A stretch of 64,000 nucleotides of DNA from NCBI GenBank assembly GCA_963706875.1, contig CAVPNW010000004.1, forward strand, positions 186,001 to 250,000, written 5' to 3'. The notes beneath the pieces were generated by a model, which was given only the letters and a program-made list of their open reading frames with translations, did no database searches and was not told where the DNA came from. Below, one piece after another: positions 33,781-43,740 of the stretch (positions are counted from its first letter, which is position 1; each line of letters starts with the position of its first letter). The stretch comes from Prado023 sp963706875. Its GTDB lineage: Bacteria; Actinomycetota; Actinomycetes; S36-B12; CAIYMF01. Position numbers and translations under genes: made by a program.

Positions 33781-35034
33781 ATGAGGAGCGTGCGTTCGGG
33801 GATCTGGGTCGCGGCGGGGGCGGTGCTCCTCGGGTGCGCCCCGAGCTCGCCAGTGGCTGACGCTTCCGTCGCCCCGTCCGGATCGACGGACCTTCCGGCC
33901 ACTGATGCGGCATCGCAGACGGCGACGCCCACGGGCTGCCCGGCCGGGTCGTCACCGGACCTTGCCGGGGACCCGGGCATGGCCAGGCCGGCGCTGCGGG
34001 ACTGGTTCCAGTTGGCGGCCATGGACCCGACGGGAACTGACATCGTGGTGGGGGCCAGCGGCTTCGCCGACGGCGCGGGGTCCGCGACCCTGCAGTCGAC
34101 GTGGACCTTCGACGTGTGCACCAACGCCTGGACCGAGGTCGGCGCCGCATCCCTCCCCGCCCCCGACCAGCGGCCGGCCCTTGCGCAGTTCGTGACCCAT
34201 CCCGGGGCCGGGGCGGTCCTCGGCATCCCGATCTGGCTGACGCCCGTGTGGAGCTACGACCCCCGCGCGAGTTCGTGGACCCCGATTCCCTCAACCGGAG
34301 AAGGGTCGGGGGCGTGGCCGATGGCTGTCCATGACCCGGAGGGCGACCGGCTGCTCGCCTTCGACCCCAACGTGCTGACGGCCGACCCGAGCTCCACGGG
34401 AGTCCTGGCCTATGACCTCGCGCAGCGGGCGTGGGCCGTACTTGCTGGTTCCGACGCGCCGGGGGAGCAGCCTCGGGTCCGGATGGACCAGTACGACGTC
34501 GCCTTCGACACCGCCGCGCAGCAGTTGATCCTGGTCATCACACCGCAGTCCGAGGCCGACGAGCCGGGACGGACCTGGCGGTTCGACCCCGTGGCGCGAA
34601 CGTGGTCACAGGGTGCAGACATCCCGAACACGCTGGCCGGGGGGTACCCGTCCACGGGGTGGGCGACGGCCTTCGAGCCCGTGTCCGGGCGCACCTGGCT
34701 GTTCTCCGACACGGCCATGCTCGGCTACGACGCGCTCGCCGACGACTGGGTGGTGGCCGAGCGGGGATCCGGCTGGCCCGAGTCGGTGATGCTGGGCGAC
34801 GTCGAGGTCGACCCGATGGCCCGCACTGTCGGTGGCATGGTCCTCGATCCGGTCAACCACAGGCTCGTCATCATCGGCGGGGAGGTCCGCCCGATCGGCG
34901 ACGCTGTCGGTGGTTTCGTCCGCGAGGGCTCCCTGCTGCCCACGGACGATGTGTGGGCCTACGACCCCAGTGCCAACAACTGGACGCTGCTGCTCGCCGC
35001 CTCGGACGAGCCGGCCTCGGTTGGCCCGGGCTGA
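33781..35034 (+). CDS. Kelch-like propeller lipoprotein
   Basis: 417 aa. Lipobox AVLLGC with Cys19. Kelch-type blades are recognisable from repeated Y/F-D-x-x-x-x-x-W motifs: TFDVCTNAWTEV, SYDPRASSWTPI, AYDLAQRAWAVL, RFDPVARTWSQG, GYDALADDWVVA and AYDPSANNWTLL, so there are six or seven blades. Interspersed DPxxHRLVIIGGE lines are the usual GG-containing strand. The gene sits 19 nt after the previous propeller lipoprotein and likely shares its transcript. It may bind a surface polymer. Confidence 0.85.
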   Translation: MRSVRSGIWVAAGAVLLGCAPSSPVADASVAPSGSTDLPATDAASQTATPTGCPAGSSPDLAGDPGMARPALRDWFQLAAMDPTGTDIVVGASGFADGAGSATLQSTWTFDVCTNAWTEVGAASLPAPDQRPALAQFVTHPGAGAVLGIPIWLTPVWSYDPRASSWTPIPSTGEGSGAWPMAVHDPEGDRLLAFDPNVLTADPSSTGVLAYDLAQRAWAVLAGSDAPGEQPRVRMDQYDVAFDTAAQQLILVITPQSEADEPGRTWRFDPVARTWSQGADIPNTLAGGYPSTGWATAFEPVSGRTWLFSDTAMLGYDALADDWVVAERGSGWPESVMLGDVEVDPMARTVGGMVLDPVNHRLVIIGGEVRPIGDAVGGFVREGSLLPTDDVWAYDPSANNWTLLLAASDEPASVGPG

Positions 35035-35038
35035 TCGG

Positions 35039-35058
35039 CCACGGCCGGTCAGCCGTGG
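35039..35058. terminator. Convergent-gene hairpin overlapping the DAO stop
   Basis: CCACGGC / GCCGTGG with a 6-nt loop, between the convergent Kelch lipoprotein (stop 35034) and FAD oxidase (stop 35049). Modest stem; could serve both strands. Confidence 0.4.
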
Positions 35059-36380
35059 ACGTCCAGGCGGCGGTCCTCCCAGCGCATGAACTGCGCGATG
35101 CGCCCGGCGGTGGCGTGCCCCAGCCCACCGCGTGGGAACGGCACGATGCGCCGGTTGACGAAGAACACATCGGTCAGGTCCGACTGCCGTTCGAGGACGA
35201 GGTCGGTGATCGTCTGGCCGTTGAGGTGGGTGACCGAGACGCCGTGGCCCACGCAGCCGAACGAGTAGATGACGTCCTTGCCGCCGATGTACCCCAGGGC
35301 CGGGAACATGTCCAGGGTCGCTGACACCGGCCCTCCCCACGCGTGGCTGAACTGCACGTCGGCCAGGCCGGGGAACATCGTGCGCACGTCCTGGCGCAGT
35401 GCCGCCCACACGGCCTCGTCGGCGTCGAAGCCCATGCCGACACCATCGCCGAGCTTCACGTCGCGCCCGCCGATCAGCAACCGGTTGTCGGCGGTGAGGC
35501 GGTAGTAGTGCACCAGGTCGCGGAAGTCCTCGACGCCCTCCCGCCCGCGCCACCCGATGCTCTCCAGTTGCGTGTCGCTCAGCGGCTCGGTGAGCACGAT
35601 GTAGGTCCACACCGGCACCTGCTTGCGGGCCAGGTCGCCGAACATGTGCGACCAGGCGTTGGTCGCCAGCACCGCCTTGCGGGCGCGCACCCGGCCCTGC
35701 GGTGTCGTGAGGATCACCCGGCCCGTGTCCGGGTGCCGCTCGAAGGCCGACACCGGCGTGCCCTCGTAGATCTGGGTGCCCTCCGCGGCGACCACGTCGC
35801 GCCATGCCCAGGCCAGCTTCGCCGGGTTGACCAGGCCCATGTTCGGCTCCCACCAGGCAGCGCCCACGTAGGTCGGGCTCGCAACCCGGGCGCGCAGCTC
35901 GTCAGGGCCGATCAGCTGGATCCCGGTGATCCCCATCCGGTGGATCAGGGCGATCTCCTTGAGCAGCCGCTCCTGGTACTTCGGCGAGGTGGAGACCCAC
36001 AGGAACCCCGGGTGCTCGTAGTCGCAGTCCAGGTCGAGGTCGCCGACGAGCTCCTGGAGGAGGGTGACCGCGCGGTCCGCGTACTCGTGGGCCTCCCTGG
36101 CCCTCGTCCGCCCGAAGCGCATGGCGGTCAGGGAGTGCATCATCCCGATCTTGGTCATGCTGAAGCCGGCGTTGCGACCGCTGGCGCCGTGCCCGATGAA
36201 CTCGGACTCCAGGATCGCGATCCGCATGGTCGGCTCGGCGCGGTGCAGGAAGTGCGCGGTCGACAGGCCGGTGTAGCCGCCGCCGACGATCGCGACGTCG
36301 ACGTCGAGGTCCCCGACCAGCGCGGGGCCGGGGGAGTACGGGGCGGTGGTGTGCCAGAAGCCCGAGGGAGTGATCGTCAT
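35049..36380 (-). CDS. FAD-dependent amine/amino-acid oxidoreductase (DAO family)
   Basis: 443 aa from the ATG at 36380; the open frame to 36959 is a shadow upstream. FAD-binding Rossmann motif VDVAIVGGGYTGLSTAHFL, with Glu in ILESEFIGHGASGRNAG (the GASGRNGG motif of the PuuB/MnmC/DAO type). C-terminal GGRDVKLGDGVG and FSHAWGGPVSATLDMFP, then YSFGCVGHGVSVTHLNGQ, are diagnostic of gamma-glutamylputrescine oxidoreductase-like enzymes. With the class III aminotransferase upstream it could act in polyamine or amine breakdown. Confidence 0.88.
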   Translation of the reverse strand: MTITPSGFWHTTAPYSPGPALVGDLDVDVAIVGGGYTGLSTAHFLHRAEPTMRIAILESEFIGHGASGRNAGFSMTKIGMMHSLTAMRFGRTRAREAHEYADRAVTLLQELVGDLDLDCDYEHPGFLWVSTSPKYQERLLKEIALIHRMGITGIQLIGPDELRARVASPTYVGAAWWEPNMGLVNPAKLAWAWRDVVAAEGTQIYEGTPVSAFERHPDTGRVILTTPQGRVRARKAVLATNAWSHMFGDLARKQVPVWTYIVLTEPLSDTQLESIGWRGREGVEDFRDLVHYYRLTADNRLLIGGRDVKLGDGVGMGFDADEAVWAALRQDVRTMFPGLADVQFSHAWGGPVSATLDMFPALGYIGGKDVIYSFGCVGHGVSVTHLNGQTITDLVLERQSDLTDVFFVNRRIVPFPRGGLGHATAGRIAQFMRWEDRRLDVHG

Positions 36381-36456
36381 GCTTCGAGTATTCGCCCGGG
36401 GCGGGGGTCGTTTCGCGGTGGTGGACGGGTCGGGAGCGGGCCGGTGGGCGGCCGGG

Positions 36457-37512
36457 TCAGCGGGCGACCTTGCCGGGCAGGAGGAAGTCGTAGGGCCGGC
36501 GCAGGACCTTGGTGCGGATCGCCCGGTCGGCGCGTCGTGCCTGCAGGAAGATCCCGAGGAGCTGGGCGTCCCGGCGGTAGTAGTGGTCGACCTCCACGGG
36601 CTGGATCGGGTCGCGCGGGCCGGGGATGTCGGTGGCCGCCAGCCACTCGTTGACGATCTCCAGGCCGGTGCCGATCCGGTTCGGGGCGCCCTCCTTGTGG
36701 AAGTTGCCCAGCAGGTCCAGCGCGACCGTCCGGGGCACGAAGTAGTCGTCCTGGTAGGAGTCGGCGACGAACCGGAGCAGGAGGGCCCGGACTCCCGGTG
36801 GAGCGGGGGCGAGGATGACCCGGGCGTCGAGGCTGTGCCGGCCGTTGCGACGGATGAACGGGGTCCCGACGTCGATGAGCACGGGCTGCGTCGGGGCTGC
36901 GTCCGGGACGCCAGGTCCCGCGGATGCCTGCGACGGGGGCGATGCCGGGGCTGTCGCACCGAACGACCAGTTCGACAGCTGGCCGTCGAGGGCCACCTCC
37001 ACCCCGTCGGTCCGGCCGGCGCTGCGCCGGGACAGCCGGGCGACCGAGTCGAGCACCTGCCGCATCACGGTGGCCAGGCCCGCATCGTCGGCAGCGTGCA
37101 GCTTCTTGTGGCCCAGTGTCTGGGCATCCATGCGCGGCTGCACCAGGTAGACCACCGGCGGGCGTCCCGGTCGGTGCACCGGGAACACCTCGGTGGGCGC
37201 GACGCTGAGCCCGGCTGCCGCGAGCTCCATGAGGTACTCGTCGACGAGGTCCAGGTAGGTGCTGACCGACGCCTCGTCGGGGAAGCCCGCCATCCGCTTG
37301 CACACCAGCCCAGGAAGTTCCTCGGTCGTCAGCGCGGCGGAGATCTCGCCGTACGCCAGGACGGTGACGTGGCCGCCGGTCTCGGGGTTCGCCGGGTCGA
37401 GCCGGCGCTCCGTGTCGTTCAGGACCGCCTGCAGGTGGTCGCGGTCGGGGACGGCCCCCGGGACGGCCGAACCGGGGACGGCCGTGGGGACTTCCTTGGG
37501 GTCCCCAGTCAT
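36457..37512 (-). CDS. Kinase-like protein of unknown family
   Basis: 351 aa from the ATG at 37512, which overlaps the aminotransferase stop by 4 nt (ATGA). Not a family I can name. Visible features suggest a diverged aminoglycoside-phosphotransferase or choline-kinase fold: a Lys in ELPGLVCKRMAGFPD where the ATP-binding lysine sits, VALDGQLSNWSF in the position of the HxDxxxxN catalytic loop but with Asp-Gly-Gln, and PVLIDVGTPF in the place of the IDFG metal motif. The N-terminal stretch is Pro/Val-rich. A helical C-terminal segment has RRADRAIRTKVLRRPYDFLLPG. It may be inactive or use altered residues. Its operon places it between an aminotransferase and an amine oxidase. Confidence 0.72.
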   Translation of the reverse strand: MTGDPKEVPTAVPGSAVPGAVPDRDHLQAVLNDTERRLDPANPETGGHVTVLAYGEISAALTTEELPGLVCKRMAGFPDEASVSTYLDLVDEYLMELAAAGLSVAPTEVFPVHRPGRPPVVYLVQPRMDAQTLGHKKLHAADDAGLATVMRQVLDSVARLSRRSAGRTDGVEVALDGQLSNWSFGATAPASPPSQASAGPGVPDAAPTQPVLIDVGTPFIRRNGRHSLDARVILAPAPPGVRALLLRFVADSYQDDYFVPRTVALDLLGNFHKEGAPNRIGTGLEIVNEWLAATDIPGPRDPIQPVEVDHYYRRDAQLLGIFLQARRADRAIRTKVLRRPYDFLLPGKVAR

Positions 37513-38887
37513 CGGTGCGCTACTTCCGGGGAGGGCATGTCGCCGTGGGTGGGGGCCACGGCGGCGAACATCCGGGAGACCAGTGCCGGGTCGTCGAGGA
37601 TGCCGGTGCCGAGGAGTCCGGCGATCGCGGCCCCGAGCCGTGCCAGTGACCTCGCCCGCCTCGGCGTCGGACATGCAGCAGGCCGGGCTTGAACTGCAGC
37701 ACCGAGCGGTCGAACCCGGCGAACATCGCCCAGATGCCGGCGTCGTAGCAGGCGCGGGTCATCAGCATCCCGCCCATCGGATGGGCGAACCGCAGCCCGA
37801 TCACCAGGCCGGCCTGGCGCACCTCGACGAGCCACTCGGGGTGCCGCGCGGCGATGTCGGCCAGGCCTGTTGCGAACGTGGCCGTGAGGGCGTCCACCCG
37901 GGCCGAGGTCTCCGCGCGGGTCGTGATGTCGAGGACCGCGCGGGCCACGCGGCAGCCGAGCTCCGAGCCGCCGAACGTGGAGATGTTCGACCAGCCGTCG
38001 TCCTCCAGCCAGGCCCCGGCGCGGGCGGAGAGCAGGGTCGCGGCGATCGGGTAGAGGCCCCCGGACAGGCCCTTGCCGGTGACGAGGACGTCCGGGGTGA
38101 CGGCCGCATGCTGGACGGCCCAGAGTGCGCCGGTGCGGCCCAGCCCGGTCTGCACCTCGTCGGCGATGTACAGCGCGCCGAAGCGGTCGCACAGCTCGCG
38201 GACCCCGGCGAGGTAGCCGGCGTCAGGCACGGGGAACCCGATGGTGGCCGGGATCGTCTCGAGGATCACGGCGGCCGTGGGGGCGGCGGCCAGCGCCTGC
38301 TCGAGCGCGGGCAGGTCGTTGAAGGGGATCTGGGGGAACTCGTCGTCCGGGCCGGTGGACAGGAACGCCTCGGCGGCGGCCCGGTCCCCTGCGGCCAGGG
38401 CCAGACCCGTGTGCCCGTGGTAGGCCCCCGCGACGGAGACGACCCGGCGGCGGCCGGTCGCCCGGCGGGCGGACTTGATCGCCAGGTCGATCGCCTCCCC
38501 GCCGCCACTGGCGAAGACCGCGTAGGCCATGCCCGGCGCGCGTTCGACGAGGTCTGCGGCGAGCAGCGAGCGCTCGACGCTGGGGAAGTGGTGGTTGCCG
38601 ATGTCGAGCTCGTCCAGGGCGTCAACCAGCACGGCGATCAGTTCGGGGTTGCGGTGCCCCAGGTTGAACACTCCTCCGTTGAGGTGCAGGTCCAGCCAGC
38701 TGCGGCCGTCGACGTCGGAGATCCGGTAGCCCTCGCGGCGGCCCATGACGATCCCGGCGCCGAGTGCGCTGAACGTGCGGACGCGATCCGGGCAGACCAG
38801 CCGCTCAGACAGGGCAAGGACCTCGTCGCGGGAGTGGACTGGCGCCTCGTCGTGCCGAGGTGCGTCGGTGGTGTGCGGACCGTTCAT
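37509..38887 (-). pseudogene. Class III aminotransferase, 3' end frame-disrupted
   Basis: Frame from ATG 38887: PLP-fold-I enzyme with LDLHLNGGVFNLGHRNP at the N-terminus, AYHGHTGLA, LYIADEVQTGLGRTG with the Asp of the pyridine nitrogen, and TGKGLSGGLYPIAA whose Lys forms the Schiff base. The frame is sensible up to LQFKPGLL (about 37700), then breaks. Removing one C near 37694 continues MSDAEAGEV, and removing one A near 37650 continues LARLGAAIAGLLGTGILDD to a stop at 37509. That last frame overlaps the next gene's ATG by 4 nt, as coupled genes do, so the original gene ended there. Similar to acetylornithine/4-aminobutyrate or diaminobutyrate aminotransferases. The two indels may be errors, or recent loss of function. 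Confidence 0.8.
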
Positions 38888-38959
38888 GGGCGCAGTATCG
38901 ACCACGCCGGCGCCGAGCGAAGTCGGGTCGGAGGACCGGCGTCCGGACTCCGACTCGGT

Positions 38960-40071
38960 CAACGCTTCAGCGTCACCTCGTTCGGTGACATCGCGCCCTT
39001 GTACCCGAACTTCGGGTTCACCCACACTCGGTAGGTGCCCTTGCGCAGGTTGAGCGTGCGCTTCTCGGTGCTGCCCCAGGGTCCGGTAGGTCTTCAGGGC
39101 CTTCCAGGACCCGTCAGCGTTCTTCCGCTGGACCTGGAACGTCCAGTACTTCGGGCCCATGTTCGGGTTCACGTCGACCTTCAACTTGGACCGGGCGCTG
39201 ACCGCCTTGACCTTGACGGGCGAGGGGGTCACCGGAGCCGGTGTGGGAAGCTGGACGGGCTAGGTGACGACCTCGGGCGCACGTCGCTTGGACCCGGACG
39301 GGCAGGCTCGATGCTGGGTGCACCGGTAGTAGCCCTGATACCTGAACGCGGACCGCGAAGGCGCCAACCGGCGGTGCAGGACTGCGGCGAGTGCCGATCC
39401 GTCGCCCTGGAACGTCGCTTCCGCGATCTGCGTCCAATCGCCGGCCGCCAGTTGCTCAACGGCGACGGCGCCCCCGGACGCGCGCCGTGAAGAAGCCGCC
39501 GCTCTGATGCTCGGACACGGCGGTCAGCGAACCGTGTTCACTCCCGAGATACCTGGTAGGACATCGTCGCCGATGTGGCATGGCGCAGGGGTGAACGACG
39601 TTGAAGGTCGACCGTCGGCACTGCTCGCTGGGGGTTGTGCCCGAGGGCACGCTGGCAGTGCCGAGCACCTCGTACTGGCCCCATGGACCGCAACTCGGCA
39701 CATTGAGGTGCTCGCAGATCTCACACCGGACGAGCGGCGAGCGCATCCGGACGACGTTCGGCTCACCGTGACTCGCCTCCAGAATCCCGAGGCGTAACCG
39801 CATATGCCTGGAGTCTCGACCGGTGAGGGTCCACTGCGTCTCCGGCCCCATTCACCAGTCAGCCGGCCGTTGACAGGATCTGTCAGATCGTTGCACGGTG
39901 GAAGCCGGGTGGGAACTGGCCTCCAAGCACTGTTGGGGCCGGCAAGTCCACTGGACCAGTCCGTATGGACCGACTCCGACGGTCGTGCTGCCCGCGAGCG
40001 CGGTCGGAGCGCGTGACCGTCAGTCCCGCTGCCACGAGTGCCCCGGTGACCAGGGCGATGAGTCGTTTCAT
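38960..40071 (-). pseudogene. Secreted protein remnant with several frame breaks
   Basis: ATG at 40071 with GAGAGG 6 nt upstream starts a signal peptide (MKRLIALVTGALVAAGLTVT). Then a shift is needed to read APTALAGSTTVGVGPYGLVQ. Further on, other frames carry CEHLNVPSCGPWGQYEVLG, AVSEHQSGGFF and VEQLAAGDWTQIAEATFQG. The next part has YQGYYRCTQHRACPSGSK, and reads through an in-frame TAG near 39260. The end reads VNPNMGPKYWTFQVQRK and a last frame STEKRTLNLRKGTYRVWVNPKF...VTLKR. At least four frame changes and one stop: a degraded gene. The C-terminal part looks like a small beta-sandwich wall-binding domain. Confidence 0.65.
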
Positions 40072-40379
40072 GGTGCACCTCTCGTCCTCGGCGGAGACGG
40101 GCGCGGCGCCGTCTGTGCCCGCCCGGTGGGGCGATGGGCCGGTGGAAGCGCGGGCGGAGGCGCGCGGACCCGGGTCGACCGGGTATGGACGGAGGAGCAG
40201 ACGTGCTCCCTCGGCGTCAGGGTCACGCATTCCGTGCACGGCGGATCATCCCCATCTCCACGTGCAGGACTCTCGTCCCAGGATCAGCCTTGCGAGGTGC
40301 TCCGGCGTCGCGGGTAGAGGCATTGGTCCCATGGCCCACCCGCGGGACTCGGTCGGGTCAGCGCGCGCATGATGGGCGC
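40072..40379. other. Intergenic stretch, no gene seen
   Basis: About 310 bp between the divergent secreted-protein remnant and the dipeptidase. It holds the ribosome site of the remnant, a 6-bp inverted repeat GGAGCA-GACG-TGCTCC (40194-40209) and nothing else I can recognise. Confidence 0.55.
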
Positions 40380-41745
40380 ATGTGCGACACCTTCGTGGCC
40401 CTCGTCAACTGTGACCGCCAACGGGTCGGTGGTCTTCGCCAAGAACAGCGACCGGGAGCCCAATGAGGCCCACGAGGTGGTGTACGTCCCGGCCGCCGAG
40501 CATGGCCCCGGGGCGCAAGTCCAGTGCACCTACATCACGATCCCGCAGGTCGCCCACACGAACGCCGTCCTGCTCGGCAAGCCGTACTGGATCTGGGGTG
40601 CCGAGATGGGCGCCAACTCCCACGGCGTCGTCATCGGCAACGAGGCCGTCTTCACGAAGCTGCCCTACGAGAAGGAGCCGGGCCTGATCGGCATGGACCT
40701 CCTGCGTCTCGGCCTGGAGCGCGCCGACTCCGCGGATGCGGCTGTCACAGTCATGACTGACCTCCTCGTCGAGCACGGCCAGGGCGGCAACTGCGGGCAC
40801 ACCCATGACTTCCGCTACCACAACAGCTTCCTGGTGGCCGATCCCTCGCAGGCGTGGATCCTGGAGACAGCCGGGCGTGAGTGGGCAGCTCGTCGCGTCG
40901 AGGGCTCGGGGTCGATCTCGAATGCCATCACGATCGGGGGGCAGTTCGACCGGTCCTCGCCGGGCCTCGTCGATCGCGCGGTGGCCGAGAAGTGGTGCTC
41001 CGGCCCGGAGTCCTTCGACTTCGCCTCCGACTACAGCGACCGGATCTACACGCGCTTCAGTGACGCCCGGTCCCGCCAGTGCCGCACGAATGACGCGCTG
41101 GTGGCGGCCCGTGGCCGCGTGGCTGTGGCCGGGGCGTGGGAGCTGCTCGCCGATCACGGGGCGCGCGCCGACGGGCAGCCCGGCTGGGGTCCCGCCGATC
41201 ATCCGGTGGGTGGGCTGATCGGGGCGACGGTGTGCATGCACGCCGGGTTCGGGCCGGTGCGGGGCTCCCAGACGACCGGGTCGTGGGTCTCGGAGCTCCC
41301 GGCCGGTGGGATCAGGGCGACGCACTGGGTGACCGGGACCGCAGCCCCCTGCCTGTCGCTGCGCGTGCCGGTCTGGTTCGACGCGGTCGAGGCAGCCGGC
41401 CTGCCGGACCGTGGCCCGGCGCCGGGAGGCACCTATGCGCCCGGATCGCTCTGGTGGGACCACGAGGACCTGCACCGCACGGTCCTGTTGGACTACGCCC
41501 GGCTGCGCGGGCTGATCGAGCCGGATCGTCGAGAGGTCCAGGCGCGAATCGACGGGTGGGCTGCTGCTGCCGTGGCAGGCAGGGTTGAGGACCGGGTGCA
41601 GTGCACCCGGAACGCGTTCGCCGAGGCAGCCGACGCCTATCGTCGCTGGGTCGAGGCGGTTCGCCCCTCAGCGCCGTCGAAGGCGGGGCGCAACCCCTTC
41701 AACCGCGCGTGGCGCGGCTTCGACAAGGCCGCCGGCAGGGCGTAG
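40380..41745 (+). pseudogene. C69-family dipeptidase (secernin-like), one frameshift near the start
   Basis: ATG at 40380 begins MCDTFVALV; Cys2 is the expected nucleophile of peptidase family C69. At 40407 one extra A breaks the frame; dropping it continues TVTANGSVVFAKNSDREPNEAHEV, the family signature. The rest of the protein is uninterrupted to 41745: NSFLVADPSQAWILETAGREWAA and SNAITIGGQFDRSS are typical. C69 enzymes (PepD, secernin) hydrolyse dipeptides with broad specificity and may be cytoplasmic or secreted; no signal peptide is seen here. The frame break falls only nine codons after the start. Either an error or a very recent loss. Confidence 0.78.
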
Positions 41746-41866
41746 CCCGAGCCCGCTCCCCGGGACCTTCGGCCGTTCCCGCCCTCCTGGGGGAGGGCGA
41801 TGATGGAAGGGTCCGGGGGTCCTCAACGAGCCCGCCGGCGGGCTCGGCGCCCGGGTTGAGGGGGCT

Positions 41867-43103
41867 GTGATGTGGTCCCGTGAATCCTTGGTCCGACGTG
41901 TCCTGGCGGTTGCGGGGTCGGTTGCACTCGTGGTCGCGGTGCCCGGTGGGCCCAACGGCGCGGTCGCGATCGCGGGGGCACCCGCGGCGGCCCCGGCCGT
42001 TGCGACGATCGTCGCGGTCCGGGCCGCGCACCACCCGGGCTTCGACAGGTTCGTCCTCGAGTTCGACACCAGGAGGGCACCCCGGGCCACTGTGGCCCTG
42101 GTGCCGAAGCTGATCGGCGACTTCTCCGGCGAGCGGGTCCCCGTACCGGGGCGTGCAGTGATCCGGGTCCAGGTCCAGGGCGCCCAGGCGCACACCGAGG
42201 ATGGCGAGTCGACGGTCCTCCTCGACCAGGCCTTCGCCCTGCCGAACGTGATGGCGCTGCGAGGTGCCGGCGACTTCGAGGCGGTCGTCACGATGGGGAT
42301 CGGGCTGGCCAGGAAGATGCCGTTCCACGTGCATCGCCTGACCAACCCCGGCCGAATCGCGGTCGATGTGTCGACCAACTACCCCCGGACCAGCCGGCGC
42401 GTGACGTTCATGGACAAGGACGCCCCGGCGGGCACGTCCGCTCGGGTCACGGTTCGTCGGTCGATCCCAGACGCCTACCCGGCCACGGGCCTGCTGGACC
42501 GGATCTTCGCCGGACCGACCCTCGAGGAGCAGGGTGACGGGGTTCGGCTGGTCACCTCCGGTGCCACAGGGTTCGCCTCGGTGAGGGTCGCCCGTGGCAT
42601 CGCGCGGCTGCGCCTGACCGGTGGGTGTGCGGGCGCGTCGAGCAGCTTCACCATCGCCGACTCGATCATCCCGACGCTGCGGCGCCTGCGGAACGTCGAT
42701 TGGGTCAAGATCTACCACCCCGCCGGTCAGACGCAGTTCCCGACCGGGCGGCGCGGACTCGATGCCCGCGTGCCTGCGCGAGTCAGGGCACCTGCCTGTA
42801 CCTGGTGTCCGGCTCAGCGGCACGGACCCGACCGTGGGGTCGTTCCTCGTCCTCAACGTCGCGATGGTGACGTCCTCCGGAACCGGTGGGGCGTTCTACA
42901 GCGAGTGGTTCAGCGTCCGCGGACGGATCACGGACGCCGGTGCCCAGCTGGAGACGCAGGGCGAGTCAGGTGCCTGGACCGACCTGGCCCTGACATGGGT
43001 TCCCGCTCAGGGCACGTTCGTCGGTTGGACACCGGTCACCGCCGCTCAGATGCGTGAGTACTCCGGCGGCGGCGTCCCGCTGCGCGGCCAGCCGTGCGGC
43101 TGA
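41867..43103 (+). pseudogene. AMIN-like plus GerMN secreted protein, frame-broken
   Basis: ATG at 41867 and a signal peptide (RVLAVAGSVALVVAVPGG). An AMIN-like domain follows (residues about 45-180: AAHHPGFDRFVLEFDT, FEAVVTMGIGLARKMPFHVHRL, RIAVDVSTNYP). The GerMN-type domain runs from AYPATGLLDRIFAGPTLEEQG to SIIPTLRRLRNVDWVKIYHP. The frame is lost near 42757-42812: three 1-nt changes (an extra G at 42757, an extra G at 42789 and a missing base near 42812) restore DSMPACLRESGTCLYLVSG then LSGTDPTVGSFLVLN. The last frame ends normally with GGGVPLRGQPCG at 43103. Such proteins are envelope lipoproteins or secreted proteins. Confidence 0.75.
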
Positions 43104-43117
43104 CGCCGGGACGAGGA

Positions 43118-43249
43118 TCAGGGTCGGTCGTGCGACTCCCGGGCGATGGCGCGATAGCAGGACTCGAGCTGACCGATGACCGCGGTCGGCGCCGGGTGCG
43201 GCAGCAGCCCCAGGCGCGTCGTCCTCCCCGCAGTCAGGACCAATGACAC
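43118..43249 (-). CDS. Possible small protein, 43 aa
   Basis: GTG start. Reads VSLVLTAGRTTRLGLLPHP, then a helix (VIGQLESCYRAIARE) and ends SHDRP. No clear ribosome site. Codon use is as in real genes here, but it could be the tail of a truncated gene or chance. Confidence 0.25.
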   Translation of the reverse strand: MSLVLTAGRTTRLGLLPHPAPTAVIGQLESCYRAIARESHDRP

Positions 43250-43335
43250 CGTTCACTGAACCTATCAACCGGTCGAGGCTGTAACCCAGGAGCCCAATTC
43301 CGGGCCACCTTAACGCTGGCTCAGGGGGAAAACAG

Positions 43336-43560
43336 GTGAAGAAGAGCATCGCGATCGCGACCTCCGCGATCTTCGGGATGGGTACGTTAACGGCTGCACC
43401 GGCCATGGCCTCTCCGACCTCGTCGGGGGTGTCCGCCCACGCGATCAGCAGTGTGTCGACCGCCTATGTCCGATACCCGAAAGCGGTCCCAGGCAGGTAC
43501 TGCAAGAGGGAGCACCACGGCGATTGGACCAAGACCGCGAAGTACGGCAAGGTCAAGTGA
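43336..43560 (+). pseudogene. Small secreted-protein gene, 5' part, cut by the IS
   Basis: GTG start; signal peptide MKKSIAIATSAIFGMGTLTAAPAMA, mature part SPTSSGVSAHAISS..., then YVRYPKAVPGRYCKREHHGDW and TKTAKYGKVK. The frame runs into the IS terminal repeat and stops at TGA 43558-43560. Taking out the IS and one AAGT copy continues CVNNSGWRWKRA and a stop at 45260: an 86-aa protein. The Cys-x-x-x-His-H... C-V-N-N pattern and KYGKVKC are seen in many small secreted actinobacterial proteins. Function unknown. Confidence 0.85.
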
Positions 43561-43572
43561 GCCTGTTGCACG
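43559..43572 (+). repeat. Left terminal inverted repeat of the IS
   Basis: GAGCCTGTTGCACG, perfect reverse complement of 45205-45218. Confidence 0.95.
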
Positions 43573-43740
43573 GAGGTTGGGAAGGTTGACGGGGAGACGC
43601 GCTGACGCGCGGCGTTTCTCCGGGTCCGCTGCTGGGCGGTGATCTGGTGTGGCGTCTTGGTGGCCGATACGCGGCCCGGATGGCGTCCGTGGGGTCATGA
43701 GGGCCGCTGCGCGGGGCACTCGGTGCCCGTTTGGGCTTGT

